Assembly: GCA_005879255.1 (NCBI GenBank)
Contig: VBKY01000016.1
Location: forward strand, 1 to 18,235
Direction of reading: 5' to 3'
Length of the DNA: 18,235 bases
Source: Deltaproteobacteria bacterium
GTDB taxonomy: Bacteria; Desulfobacterota_B; Binatia; UBA9968
In this document: positions 6,740 to 13,390 of the stretch, piece after piece
Layout: each line of letters begins with the position of its first letter
Position numbering within the stretch: the stretch's first letter is position 1
Notes under the pieces: model-generated
What the model saw: only the letters and a program-made list of their open reading frames with translations
What the model was told of the DNA's origin: nothing
Database searches by the model: none
Program-made: the position numbers and the translations under genes

Positions 6740-6826
6740 GTCATACCGGCGGAGGCCGGTATCCAGAGTCTTTGAAATCCCGCATTCCGGGGTCGCGCTA
6801 GCTATCGCCAGCTTGCCCGGAATGAC
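6740..6826. repeat. 87-bp inverted-repeat unit of the GTCAT...ATCCAG family
   Basis: ATACCGGC (6743-6750) and GCCGGTAT (6755-6762) form a perfect 8-bp stem with a 4-base loop. The unit opens with GTCATACCGGC and closes with GCCCGGAATGAC, so its ends are also inverted repeats. A second arm pair, ATTCCGG and CCGGAAT, lies at 6784-6790 and 6818-6824. It shares GTCAT at the start and ATCCAG after the stem with the copy at 11861-11893. It is non-coding, between the minus-strand membrane gene and tenA. Confidence 0.7.
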
Positions 6827-6944
6827 ATTGGAGTTATATCGCGAACTTCTGGGTCACCACACTAGCCAGTGTGCTGAAAAACTTGATTGCAGGCTGCTCA
6901 AAAAGATCTCAAAGGCGAGCCTATTCGAATTGGGTGATTGGAAA

Positions 6945-7002
6945 AGTGGAGTATTGGAGTACGGGTTTTAAGCGCATCACTCCATTACTCCATCACTCCA
7001 AA
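6945..7002. repeat. Short tandem 8-bp repeat with inverted partner (ACTCCATY)
   Basis: Three head-to-tail copies of ACTCCATT/ACTCCATC/ACTCCAAA run from 6979 to 7002. Upstream, GTGGAGTATTGGAGT (6947-6961) is the inverse complement of the same unit repeated about twice. The two blocks could therefore pair into a hairpin. This is a simple-sequence intergenic repeat with no coding role. Confidence 0.65.
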
Positions 7003-7051
7003 CTAAAACTCAGCCCTTTTCTTAATTCCAAATTTTCGTTAACCCTAGCTA

Positions 7052-7723
7052 ATGGCAAAAAAATTCAGTGCTCAACTACGACGTCGCGCAGAACGAATTT
7101 GGCGAGCGATCGACGGGCATCCATTCCTCCGCGAGCTGCATGGTGGAACATTGCCGTTAGATCGTTTCACCTATTTCATCCTGCAAGATTATGTGTACCT
7201 GCTCGACTTCGCTCAAGTGCTCTGCCAGGGCGGTGCCAAGTCGCCGGATCTCGAAACGCTGGAATTGTTCGCCCGTCACGCAATCGGCGCGGTCGAAGTG
7301 GAGCGTAGTTTTCACGCGAGCTTCGGAAAGAGTCTCGGCTTGTCGCGCAAGCAGTTGGATGCGGTGCCAAAGGGTCCGATCACGCAGGCGTACCTCGGCC
7401 ATCTACAGTCGGTGGCGCGAAGCGGCACGCTTGGCGAGATCGTTGCAGCGGTTCTTCCTTGTTATTGGATCTATGGCGAGGTCGGTCGGCGACTCTACAG
7501 AAATCGCCCCCGAAAACCGAAGATTTATCGGCAGTGGATCGAGACCTATGCGTCCGAAGCGTTTTGGCAGCCTGTGCGTGAGCAAATGCAGTTGATGGAT
7601 AGACTGGGAGCGGCGGCGAATAGCGGCGAAAAGAAGCTCATGACCGCGCATTTCGTCCTGAGCAGCCGATACGAATTCATGTTCTGGGAGCAAGCTTACC
7701 GGTTAGAGAGTTGGCCGGTGTGA
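7052..7723 (+). CDS. tenA: TenA family aminopyrimidine aminohydrolase / thiaminase II
   Basis: TenA enzymes hydrolyse aminopyrimidines from degraded thiamin for salvage into the thiamin pathway, in the cytoplasm. HPFLRELHGGTLPLDRF at 23-39 and YFILQDYVYL at 41-50 supply the usual Asp46 and Tyr47. The nucleophile is Cys137 in LPCYWIYGE, and the C-terminal motif RYEFMFWEQAY supplies Glu208, matching B. subtilis Cys135 and Glu205. The WIETYAS segment (162-168) is also typical. The length of 223 is standard, and all key TenA-C catalytic residues are kept. ATG 7052 has no strong ribosome-binding site. No thi gene or TPP riboswitch is visible around it, so the gene is isolated. It converges on the small secreted-protein gene. 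Confidence 0.94.
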   Translation: MAKKFSAQLRRRAERIWRAIDGHPFLRELHGGTLPLDRFTYFILQDYVYLLDFAQVLCQGGAKSPDLETLELFARHAIGAVEVERSFHASFGKSLGLSRKQLDAVPKGPITQAYLGHLQSVARSGTLGEIVAAVLPCYWIYGEVGRRLYRNRPRKPKIYRQWIETYASEAFWQPVREQMQLMDRLGAAANSGEKKLMTAHFVLSSRYEFMFWEQAYRLESWPV

Positions 7724-7730
7724 AAATTTT

Positions 7731-7766
7731 GTTCAAGTCGTTCCAGCCGTTCAAATGGTTCAGGCA
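7731..7766. repeat. Four phased 9-bp GTTCxxxxx repeats after tenA
   Basis: GTTC starts at 7731, 7740, 7749 and 7758, exactly every 9 bases, within GTTCAAGTC, GTTCCAGCC, GTTCAAATG and GTTCAGGCA. The block lies 7 bases after the tenA stop, in a non-coding gap. It is a degenerate short tandem repeat of unknown role. Confidence 0.6.
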
Positions 7767-7847
7767 GTCGGAATTCCAAGAAACGCCCGACAGATATAGT
7801 GCGAGTCGGTGACTGCCGGACATTTTGCCGAACAGTGGGACTTCTCT

Positions 7848-7880
7848 AAAAAAAACAGGGAGGAGATTACTCTCCTCCCC
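7848..7880 (-). terminator. Rho-independent terminator of the small secreted-protein gene
   Basis: A perfect 9-bp stem, GGGAGGAGA (7858-7866) with TCTCCTCCC (7871-7879), has a 4-base loop. On the minus strand the stem is followed, after 2 bases, by eight T residues (A-run at 7848-7855 on the plus strand). This is a textbook intrinsic terminator 32 bases past the stop of the leftward gene. On the plus strand no T-run follows, so it should not stop tenA transcripts efficiently. Confidence 0.9.
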
Positions 7881-7911
7881 GTACTGATTTCCACTATTTT
7901 CTATAGCGGCC

Positions 7912-8211
7912 TTACGCTATGTCTAAGTTGTGGCCGACTTCGTCGTCAGCGCACATTACAAATAGATCGACCACCTCACCCGTGGTCGGATCAATAATGC
8001 TTCCACGGTAACAGTAATCCACTGACACTATTTGGAAAGGTTCAGCGGGATTTCCTTGTCGAGCCCACTGATCCGTCGGGAACGCTTCATTGACCGTGTT
8101 GTTTTCGGGGTTCATGGGGCCCGAAAAATCGTCACCTGCAAGGACTTTGGCAGGATTGGCTAAGAGAATTCCTGCGAAAAATAGGCCTTTCAATTTAGAA
8201 TGTAGCCTCAT
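7912..8211 (-). CDS. Small secreted protein with signal peptide, unknown function
   Basis: This is a 99-residue precursor. Its N-terminus (MRLHSKLKGLFFAGILLANP) has basic residues and a hydrophobic core, and AKVLA-G at 21-26 is a good signal-peptidase I site. The mature part would be about 74 residues, acidic, with two cysteines (Cys67, Cys87) that could form a disulfide in the periplasm. It contains VDYCYRGSIIDPTTGEVVDL, where the DPTTGEV turn suggests a beta-hairpin. I do not recognise a family. Coding status is well supported by a strong GGAGG ribosome-binding site about 9 bases before the ATG (8219-8225 on the plus strand), a clear signal peptide and a dedicated terminator. It stands alone as a single-gene transcript. 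Confidence 0.85.
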   Translation of the reverse strand: MRLHSKLKGLFFAGILLANPAKVLAGDDFSGPMNPENNTVNEAFPTDQWARQGNPAEPFQIVSVDYCYRGSIIDPTTGEVVDLFVMCADDEVGHNLDIA

Positions 8212-8556
8212 GATTTTACCCTCCTTCCCTATCTAGAAAAGGTCGCAAATGCAGTGCCATGGTAGTCACTGATTTTTCGTCGTTTTCTCGCGCGGAAAAT
8301 TCGCTTTTCCAAAGATCTGTAAGGAAATTTACGACTGTACTTTTTCCAATACAAAAACATTTTTATAAGATGCCGATTTTCCAAATTTCGAAATCGCATC
8401 TTATTCGACACAGTAAATTTGAACTTACATAGTCGCGATTGATTGAGGTACTGCCCGGTGCGCACGGTTTAGCGGCAAACAAAGGGAACGTGGCCGGACG
8501 TCATATCGGCTCAAGCGTTGTCCGGCGGAATTGGTGTGCGTCAAGCTAATTTTTTT
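8212..8556. other. 345-base intergenic region, AT-richer, no gene seen
   Basis: This is the upstream region of the leftward small secreted-protein gene and must hold its promoter. It is visibly poorer in GC than its surroundings from about 8230 to 8450. It contains a short hairpin GGAAAA/TTTTCC (8294-8310) and an inverted pair CCGGAC/GTCCGG (8494-8499 and 8520-8525). A 78-codon Lys/Arg-rich minus-strand frame at 8229-8465 has no ribosome-binding site or recognisable domain and is not called. A T9 run at 8550-8558 has no stem beside it in the right order to end the leftward binding-protein gene. Confidence 0.5.
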
Positions 8557-9591
8557 TTATTGTCGAAGCCCGAAGATTTTGCCGTACTCCGCAGTGAGCC
8601 GGTCTACCATCTCGGCGTGTTCCTGTTTCATGTAGATTACCTGTTTGCCCTGCGCATATTTATAAGCCGGTGTGCCCGGCACGAAGGCTGAAGTTTGACC
8701 GCCGAACTTCTGCAATATTTCCTGAGCCTGAGCCGTCGAGAGAAAAGCCGAAAATAGGTGTCCGGCGTTGGGGTGTGGAGATCCCTTAAGCACGCCGGCA
8801 TTGTAAGCCGGCGAAATTATCGGTGTGACACTTTCGGCGTGAACAATCGGCGCACCTTGCAGCTTGGCCTGATGGGTGAAGCTATCCGTCATCGTTATAA
8901 TGACTAGAACCTCGCCTAACTGCATGCGACTGTAAAGGTTGCCGAATTCTCCCAGAAGGGGCTCTTGCCGCGCCAAGAGTTTCACGAATTCGGTCGTCTT
9001 GTTTTCGCCCCATAGCGTTGCCAGCCGGGCCAAATGGTGCGTCGCGGTGCTCATACCCAATTTGCCGCCCTTCCACTTGGGGTCGAGCAGATCCTGCCAA
9101 CTCTTGGGCACGTCCCGAGGAGGTACAAGCTGGTTGTTGTACGCCGGCATGACAAACTGATTAGCCAATATAACCGTGCCGCGATCGTACTGGATCGCCT
9201 GCGGGTCGACGCCGATCTTCGCGTAGTCGAATGATTTGTGCAGCTTCTTTAGCCACAGGGTCGCATGCCCGCCGTCGTGAACCAGCATGACGTCCCATTC
9301 CTGCGGTTGCCCGGTGGCGGCAATCCCGACAATTTTCCCGACATCTCTTGTCATCGACCCGGAAGGGCTAAAATTCAGCTTGAGGTTCAGGCCGTATTGC
9401 TTATTGAATGCTTCACCCAATCTCTGGGCTCCTTGAGGAGTGAGAGTCGACGGAGCATAGAGCTCGATGACGCCCTCCTTCTTCGCGCCGCCAATGAGCT
9501 CGTCAATGGGCGCTCCATAGGCCGTGTGAACCAACCCGGCAACAAAAAACACAGCCGCTCCGCACGTCGTAGTGAATTTCCATTTTTTCAC
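8557..9591 (-). CDS. Periplasmic extracellular solute-binding protein (type 2 fold, iron/polyamine-like family)
   Basis: This 344-residue protein has a Sec signal peptide at 1-27 (MKKWKF basic start, hydrophobic GAAVFFVAGLVHTAYG). It is followed by a type II periplasmic-binding fold: EGVIELYAPSTLTPQG, WDVMLVHDGG, YNNQLVPPRDVPKSWQDLLD and PKWKGGKLGM are typical of ABC-transporter binding proteins of the iron(III)/SBP family. Cys10 is not in a lipobox, so it is probably soluble in the periplasm. Start is GTG 9589-9591, with a GAGGGGG-type ribosome-binding site about 8 bases upstream. No permease or ATPase gene is nearby. It diverges from the amidohydrolase gene with 219 bases between, so the two may share control. 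The ligand cannot be read from the sequence. Confidence 0.9.
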   Translation of the reverse strand: MKKWKFTTTCGAAVFFVAGLVHTAYGAPIDELIGGAKKEGVIELYAPSTLTPQGAQRLGEAFNKQYGLNLKLNFSPSGSMTRDVGKIVGIAATGQPQEWDVMLVHDGGHATLWLKKLHKSFDYAKIGVDPQAIQYDRGTVILANQFVMPAYNNQLVPPRDVPKSWQDLLDPKWKGGKLGMSTATHHLARLATLWGENKTTEFVKLLARQEPLLGEFGNLYSRMQLGEVLVIITMTDSFTHQAKLQGAPIVHAESVTPIISPAYNAGVLKGSPHPNAGHLFSAFLSTAQAQEILQKFGGQTSAFVPGTPAYKYAQGKQVIYMKQEHAEMVDRLTAEYGKIFGLRQ

Positions 9592-9810
9592 GTAAACACC
9601 CCCTCTGAACGATGGCGCTTACTGCACTGGTCGGCACTTTATTGCGCGCATCAGAGCTTGGCAAGATGATTTTACCGCAAAGGAGCGCGGCGATGACCGC
9701 AGTGACCGTTCATGCGTCGGATGCGCTCTAAACCTTCCTCGGTGCTTTGTTGAAATAGCAGCAGCCATCCGCTAATGGCTAGAAGGAGAGTGACTCCAGG
9801 AGGAGATACT
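9592..9810. promoter_or_regulatory. Divergent promoter region between binding protein and amidohydrolase
   Basis: The two genes are transcribed away from this 219-base gap, so it must hold both promoters. Two purine-rich blocks, AGAAGGAGAG (9781-9790) and AGGAGGAGA (9799-9807), precede the ATG at 9811. The second is an ideal ribosome-binding site and fixes that start. No clear operator was identified. Confidence 0.55.
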
Positions 9811-10959
9811 ATGCAAGTCGTTGATTCGGACGGACATCTACACGAGCCCTTCGATCTTTTCGAACGCCACATGGAAAAAGAATTCTATTCGATGCGCCCC
9901 CGTATCGTGGATCTGCGTGATGAGCCAAGAGATACGGGACGTTGGCTAGTCGAAGGGCGGCTCGTCCCTCGTCTGCCGTTCACAAGAGGTGTGGGCGGAG
10001 GAGGCTTTAGATATCAGACGCCGCGCCACCCCCAGATGAAAGCCAAAGATAATTCCCTCGATGATATCGAAGGCCGCCTGCAGGATATGGACGAGATGGA
10101 GATTGATTTTCAGATCGTTTATCCAACAGCGCTGGTTTGGGCTTTCGACGTGGAAAACAAGGAATTGGCCGCGGCCGTATGCCGCGCTTACAACAACTAT
10201 GTCGCAGAGCAATGCGCGACAGCTCCCAAACGGTTAAGTGGAGTCGCTCTGGTGCCGATTCAGGATCCGCCCGCAGCGATCGCAGAGGCTCGGCGCGCGG
10301 TGAAAAAACTCGGTCTCAGCGGTGTCGTCATCCCGGGCATGGTGGGGAACAACCCGCTTCATGCTAAAGAATTCATTCCGTTCTTTGAGGCGATAAATGA
10401 GCTCGATGTTCCCATCGGATTTCACGCCGTCACCGGCATGCACTACACGCCCTGGGCGGACTGCTTCAGCGATTTTTTCTCCACACATGTAACGGCGATG
10501 CCCTTTTCGATGATGGTGGGCATGATGTCGCTGGTTCGTTCGGGCTTGTTAAAGACGTTGCCGCGTCTGCGCTGCGCGTTCCTGGAGATCGGCGCGAGTT
10601 GGCTGCCGTATTGGAATTGGTGGGTGGGAAAACATATTGAGCACGTCCTCGAGCCGCGCGCCGGCCGCAAAGAAAGCAGTTGGGGACGAGAGCCCTACGA
10701 ATTGCCCGACACTGTTCATGAGCCGGGTGAAGATATTCTTGAAGGCAGGATTTTGAGCGGCTTCGAAGGCGATGAGAACCTGCGCTCGATTATCGACCAG
10801 CTCGGCAGCAAGGCGTTCATGTATGCCAGCGACTATCCCCACAGCGACATGGATTGGGGCCGCGTTCAGTCGATCAAAGGATCTGAAGCTCTGACCAGCG
10901 CGGAGAAGGCTGCGCTGCTCGGTGAAAACGCTCGGCGCTTTTACAATCTGCAGATTTGA
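9811..10959 (+). CDS. Amidohydrolase family 2 metal-dependent hydrolase (ACMSD-like TIM barrel)
   Basis: This 382-residue protein belongs to the amidohydrolase-2 superfamily, which includes ACMSD and gamma-resorcylate decarboxylases. Members hydrolyse or decarboxylate cyclic or aromatic acids. DSDGHLHEP gives the first metal His pair (His9, His11). GFHAVTG gives His205, and YASDYPHSDMDW gives Asp341, the usual late catalytic/metal aspartate, with His344. LEIGASWLPYWNWW (258-271) is also typical of this group. There is no signal peptide, so it is cytoplasmic. The ATG at 9811 is chosen over an earlier ATG at 9775 because of the AGGAGGAGA site 3 bases before it and the motif right after. Divergent from a solute-binding protein, it probably acts on an imported acid. 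The substrate is unknown. Confidence 0.92.
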   Translation: MQVVDSDGHLHEPFDLFERHMEKEFYSMRPRIVDLRDEPRDTGRWLVEGRLVPRLPFTRGVGGGGFRYQTPRHPQMKAKDNSLDDIEGRLQDMDEMEIDFQIVYPTALVWAFDVENKELAAAVCRAYNNYVAEQCATAPKRLSGVALVPIQDPPAAIAEARRAVKKLGLSGVVIPGMVGNNPLHAKEFIPFFEAINELDVPIGFHAVTGMHYTPWADCFSDFFSTHVTAMPFSMMVGMMSLVRSGLLKTLPRLRCAFLEIGASWLPYWNWWVGKHIEHVLEPRAGRKESSWGREPYELPDTVHEPGEDILEGRILSGFEGDENLRSIIDQLGSKAFMYASDYPHSDMDWGRVQSIKGSEALTSAEKAALLGENARRFYNLQI

Positions 10960-11259
10960 AGATCGGTGATTGAATTCCGCTCCCATGGTAGCGGGCAACA
11001 GAAGAGTGGGCAGAGAATTTAACCGTAATTGTCCTGAGCCCTTCGAGTAAGACTGTGTGAAAGGTCGAGAGGAGCCCTTCGACAAAGCTCAGGGCGAACG
11101 GTTAAGTATTGATTTCTGTATTTTTCGCTTTTGTTCGTGGTGAGCCCAGTCGAACCATGAACGGAGTTTTTCACACAGTCTGACGCTCAGGATTAAACTC
11201 CGTCTAAGGGACGCAAAGGGCGCAAAAAAGAAAGTCGGACAAAGAAGGAGGACAAAGCA
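10960..11259. other. 300-base intergenic region dominated by a palindromic repeat
   Basis: No gene is seen. The centre is the palindromic element at 11032-11192. A weak 5-bp stem (CCGCT at 10977-10981 with AGCGG at 10990-10994) follows the amidohydrolase stop without a T-run. The last 20 bases carry the AAGGAGG ribosome-binding site of the RidA-like gene. Confidence 0.5.
11032..11192. repeat. Nested palindromic element with 13-bp perfect inverted repeats
   Basis: AGACTGTGTGAAA (11050-11062) is perfectly inverted at 11169-11181, 132 bp end to end. Outside it, TCCTGAGC (11032-11039) pairs with GCTCAGGA (11185-11192). Inside, a left arm containing TTCGACAAAGCTCAGGGCGAAC pairs imperfectly with GTTCGTGGTGAGCCCAGTCGAA, around an AT-rich centre. 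The unit AGCTC-AGG-CGAAC is shared with 5501-5627, which has the same architecture and nearly the same length. It is non-coding and lies between the amidohydrolase and RidA genes. Confidence 0.75.
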
Positions 11260-11652
11260 ATGGGAAAAACGACCATGAATCCCGAAGGACTGCCCGTCCC
11301 GCGCGGCAGCTATTCGCTCGTCGCAGTTGCCCAACCTGGGCGCATGGTGTTTATCGCCGGCCAGACAGCCTCAGATCCTCAGGGTAACGTCGTTGGCATC
11401 GGCGATGTTCGCGCCCAAACGCGCTATGTGATCGAGAAAATTCAACGGGCCGTGGAAGCTGCCGGCGGCACGATCAACGATGTTGTCGCTATGAACGTAT
11501 TCACCACCGACGTTCGTTATCATCGGGACATAAACGATACGCGGCGAGAACTCTTGGGCTCCAACTTTCCAACCAGCACCATGGTGCAGGTCGTCGCGTT
11601 GGCGCGACCCGAGTTGCTGCTGGAAATAAATGCGACGGCGGTGATCGGGTAA
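11260..11652 (+). CDS. RidA family protein lacking the canonical catalytic arginine
   Basis: This 130-residue protein has the RidA/YjgF/UK114 fold. VFIAGQTASDPQGNVVG (30-46), a long helix TRYVIEKIQRAVEAAGG (54-70) leading to VAMNVFTTD, and the C-terminal LLEINATAVIG match the family. Canonical RidA hydrolyses 2-aminoacrylate-type imines using Arg105, followed by an acidic residue near the C-terminus. Here the FPARS-type motif reads FPTSTMVQV, so Ser106 replaces the arginine, while Glu122 is kept. That points to a non-RidA subfamily with another or no deaminase role, as seen for catabolic-cluster members. ATG 11260 has AAGGAGG 8 bases upstream, a strong site. It sits between an amidohydrolase and a CoA-transferase gene, consistent with a catabolic pathway accessory. 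Confidence 0.9.
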   Translation: MGKTTMNPEGLPVPRGSYSLVAVAQPGRMVFIAGQTASDPQGNVVGIGDVRAQTRYVIEKIQRAVEAAGGTINDVVAMNVFTTDVRYHRDINDTRRELLGSNFPTSTMVQVVALARPELLLEINATAVIG

Positions 11653-12111
11653 TCCTTTCAGGACGATTTTTCGACCTGTCAAGTATGCCCAGATGAGCGC
11701 ATCTCTAAGCGCAGCGAGTCTCTGACAAGACTTCTGGGATTTGAGCTTGCTCGACGAGATCAAGAAGTCGGGTTTTGTAGACCAACTGCAAAAAAATTAA
11801 CAATCCTGGTTGGCGCAGTAGGACACAGATGATTTCCCGCGGCCTGCTGCGCCAAACTCCGTCATTCCCGCATGCTTTTAGCGGGAATCCAGGCGAAACC
11901 TCTGAGTGCCCCGATAAAACAAATGGGGGGCGACAATGTCTCATTAATGTTCTTTCCTTCCTTCGCAGCTTTGCTGCTGAGTTCATTCGATAACGAATTT
12001 CTCGGACACCGCTTGATCGGTTTATTTCCAGTCCCTTTTGTGGGTAAAATGTCGGCAACTAATTGCAAATTTCCGCAGCAACGGAAGCGAGAGTGAGGTC
12101 ACTGGCAGGTG
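11653..12111. other. 459-base intergenic region with a 13-bp hairpin and a dispersed repeat; no gene seen
   Basis: TTGGCGCAGTAGG (11810-11822) and CCTGCTGCGCCAA (11843-11855) form a 13-bp stem with one G-T pair and a 20-base loop. An A7 run lies 12 bases before the left arm. A GTCATTCCCGC repeat follows at 11861-11893. Open frames on both strands (11705-12058 minus, 11872-12096 plus) run through these repeats and have no ribosome-binding site, so none is called. The region must carry the promoter of the CoA-transferase gene. Confidence 0.5.
11861..11893. repeat. GTCATTCCCGC...GCGGGAATCCAGG dispersed palindromic repeat
   Basis: ATTCCCGC (11864-11871) and GCGGGAAT (11881-11888) form a perfect 8-bp stem with a 9-base loop. 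GTCAT precedes it and ATCCAGG ends it, the same frame as the unit at 6740-6768. This looks like a common intergenic palindrome of the host genome. Confidence 0.7.
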
Positions 12112-13356
12112 ATGGGTGAGTATATAAAGGAACATTTCGACTTTCCGCTAACCAAGAAGAGCGAGAATAAGCCGCTCAAAGGCGTGCGCGTGATCGATGC
12201 CGGCAATATGGTCGCAGCGCCGTTTGCGACGGTATTGCTCGCCGATTTTGGCGCGGACGTCATCAAGATCGAACATCCGAAATACGGCGATGGGCAACGA
12301 AAACTCGAGCCGATCATGGATGATATTCCGCTGTGGTGGAAATCCGTGTCGCGCAACAAACGCTGCATCACGCTGGACCTCGGTAAGCCGCAAGGCGCCG
12401 AAATTTTCAAGCAGCTCATTAAAGGCAAAGATGTCATCGTCGAGAATTACCGCCCGGGAACGTTCGAAAAATGGGGCATCGGGCCGGACGTCATTCGCAG
12501 CATCGATCCGCGCTTGATTCTCTTGCGTATCTCCGGTTTCGGCCAGACCGGGCCGTATAAAAATCGTGCAGGCTTTGGCCGGGTCGCCGAGGCGATGAGC
12601 GGGCTGACGAATCTGATCGGCGAACCGGACGGGCCGCCGATGTCGCCGGGCTATCCGCTCGGCGATTTGATCGCCGGCATTTTCGGCTCACTGTCGATCA
12701 TGACGGCGCTTTATCATCGGGATCTTCGCGGCGGCGAAGGCCAAGTGATCGATCTCGCGCTCTTCGAAGCGGTCTTCCGCTTTTTGGATTTCGATCCGAT
12801 CCAATACGATCAGATGAAAATCGTGCATAAACGCACCGGTAACCGCGTCGCTTACGTGGCGCCGAGCTCGATGTTCAAGACCAAGGACGGAAAATATCTC
12901 ACCCTGGCGGCCAGCACGCAGAGTGTCTGGCTACGTCTAGCGGAGGCCCTAGGACGCAAGGATCTCACGACCAATCCAAAGTTCATCGATAATTCCGCGC
13001 GGGTTGAGAATTCGGTCGAGGTCAACGGTATCGTCGGCGCATGGATCGAACAGCACACGCGCCAGGAAGTAATCGAGCACTTCGATAAGCACGAAGTCGC
13101 GTATTCTTCGGTGTTCGATATGGAAGATGTTTTCCGCGACGTGCAGTATCGCGCTCGCGAAGCGATGGTGCGGGTGCCCGATGCCGATCTCGGCGAGGCG
13201 ATCGTGCAAAACGTCGTGCCGAAGTTTTCCGCCACGCCGGGCTCGGTCGATTTTCTCGGCCCCAAGATGGGCCATCACAACGAGGAGATTTATTGCGGCG
13301 AGCTCGGCTTCTCGCAGGACCGGCTCATGGAACTGAAAAACGCCGGGATCATCTAA
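12112..13356 (+). CDS. Class III (CaiB/BaiF family) CoA-transferase
   Basis: The enzyme moves CoA from an acyl-CoA donor to a carboxylic acid through aspartyl-anhydride chemistry, in the cytoplasm. LKGVRVIDAGNMVAAPFAT (residues 22-40), LLADFGADVIKIEHP (42-56), RNKRCITLDL (81-90) and ENYRPGTFEKWGIG are hallmark sequences. The catalytic aspartate is Asp185 in GYPLGDLIAG, equivalent to Asp169 of formyl-CoA transferase. The C-terminal part GRVAEAMSG and WIEQHTRQEVIEHFDKH is also typical. The length (414) is usual. ATG 12112 is chosen; GTG 12109 immediately before is possible, and only a weak AGG precedes them. It converges on the Rieske oxygenase gene, 34 bases away. In context it likely activates an acid for breakdown, but the substrate is unknown. 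Confidence 0.94.
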   Translation: MGEYIKEHFDFPLTKKSENKPLKGVRVIDAGNMVAAPFATVLLADFGADVIKIEHPKYGDGQRKLEPIMDDIPLWWKSVSRNKRCITLDLGKPQGAEIFKQLIKGKDVIVENYRPGTFEKWGIGPDVIRSIDPRLILLRISGFGQTGPYKNRAGFGRVAEAMSGLTNLIGEPDGPPMSPGYPLGDLIAGIFGSLSIMTALYHRDLRGGEGQVIDLALFEAVFRFLDFDPIQYDQMKIVHKRTGNRVAYVAPSSMFKTKDGKYLTLAASTQSVWLRLAEALGRKDLTTNPKFIDNSARVENSVEVNGIVGAWIEQHTRQEVIEHFDKHEVAYSSVFDMEDVFRDVQYRAREAMVRVPDADLGEAIVQNVVPKFSATPGSVDFLGPKMGHHNEEIYCGELGFSQDRLMELKNAGII

Positions 13357-13390
13357 CTCCTTTTTCGATGGGCGAGCTAGAAGAAAGGAT

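Larger units (their letters stand above)
6594..7051. other. Repeat-filled intergenic region upstream of tenA; no gene seen
   Basis: Beyond the 87-bp unit at 6740-6826, the region holds a fragment TGCAGGCTGCTCAAAAAG (6888-6905) resembling one end of the 5501-5627 element. A related stretch GTGTGCTGAAAAACT (6870-6884) precedes it. A tandem ACTCCATY array with an inverted partner follows at 6945-7002. An open frame at 6871-7308 crosses these repeats and the start of tenA and is judged not coding. A promoter for tenA must lie here but no clear -35/-10 pair stands out. Confidence 0.5.

Noticed and set aside
6871..7308. 145-codon plus-strand frame
   Set aside because: Crosses intergenic repeats and then overlaps the start of tenA in another frame; the translation is low-quality.
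8229..8465. 78-codon Lys/Arg-rich minus-strand frame upstream of the small secreted protein
   Set aside because: No ribosome-binding site or recognisable domain; its composition follows from AT-rich promoter-type DNA.
8540..8560. T9 run as terminator of the leftward binding-protein gene
   Set aside because: On the minus strand it is an A-run and no GC-rich stem lies beside it in the correct order.
11705..12058. 117-codon minus-strand frame in the RidA/CoA-transferase gap
   Set aside because: Reads through the 13-bp hairpin and the GTCATTCCCGC repeat; no ribosome-binding site.
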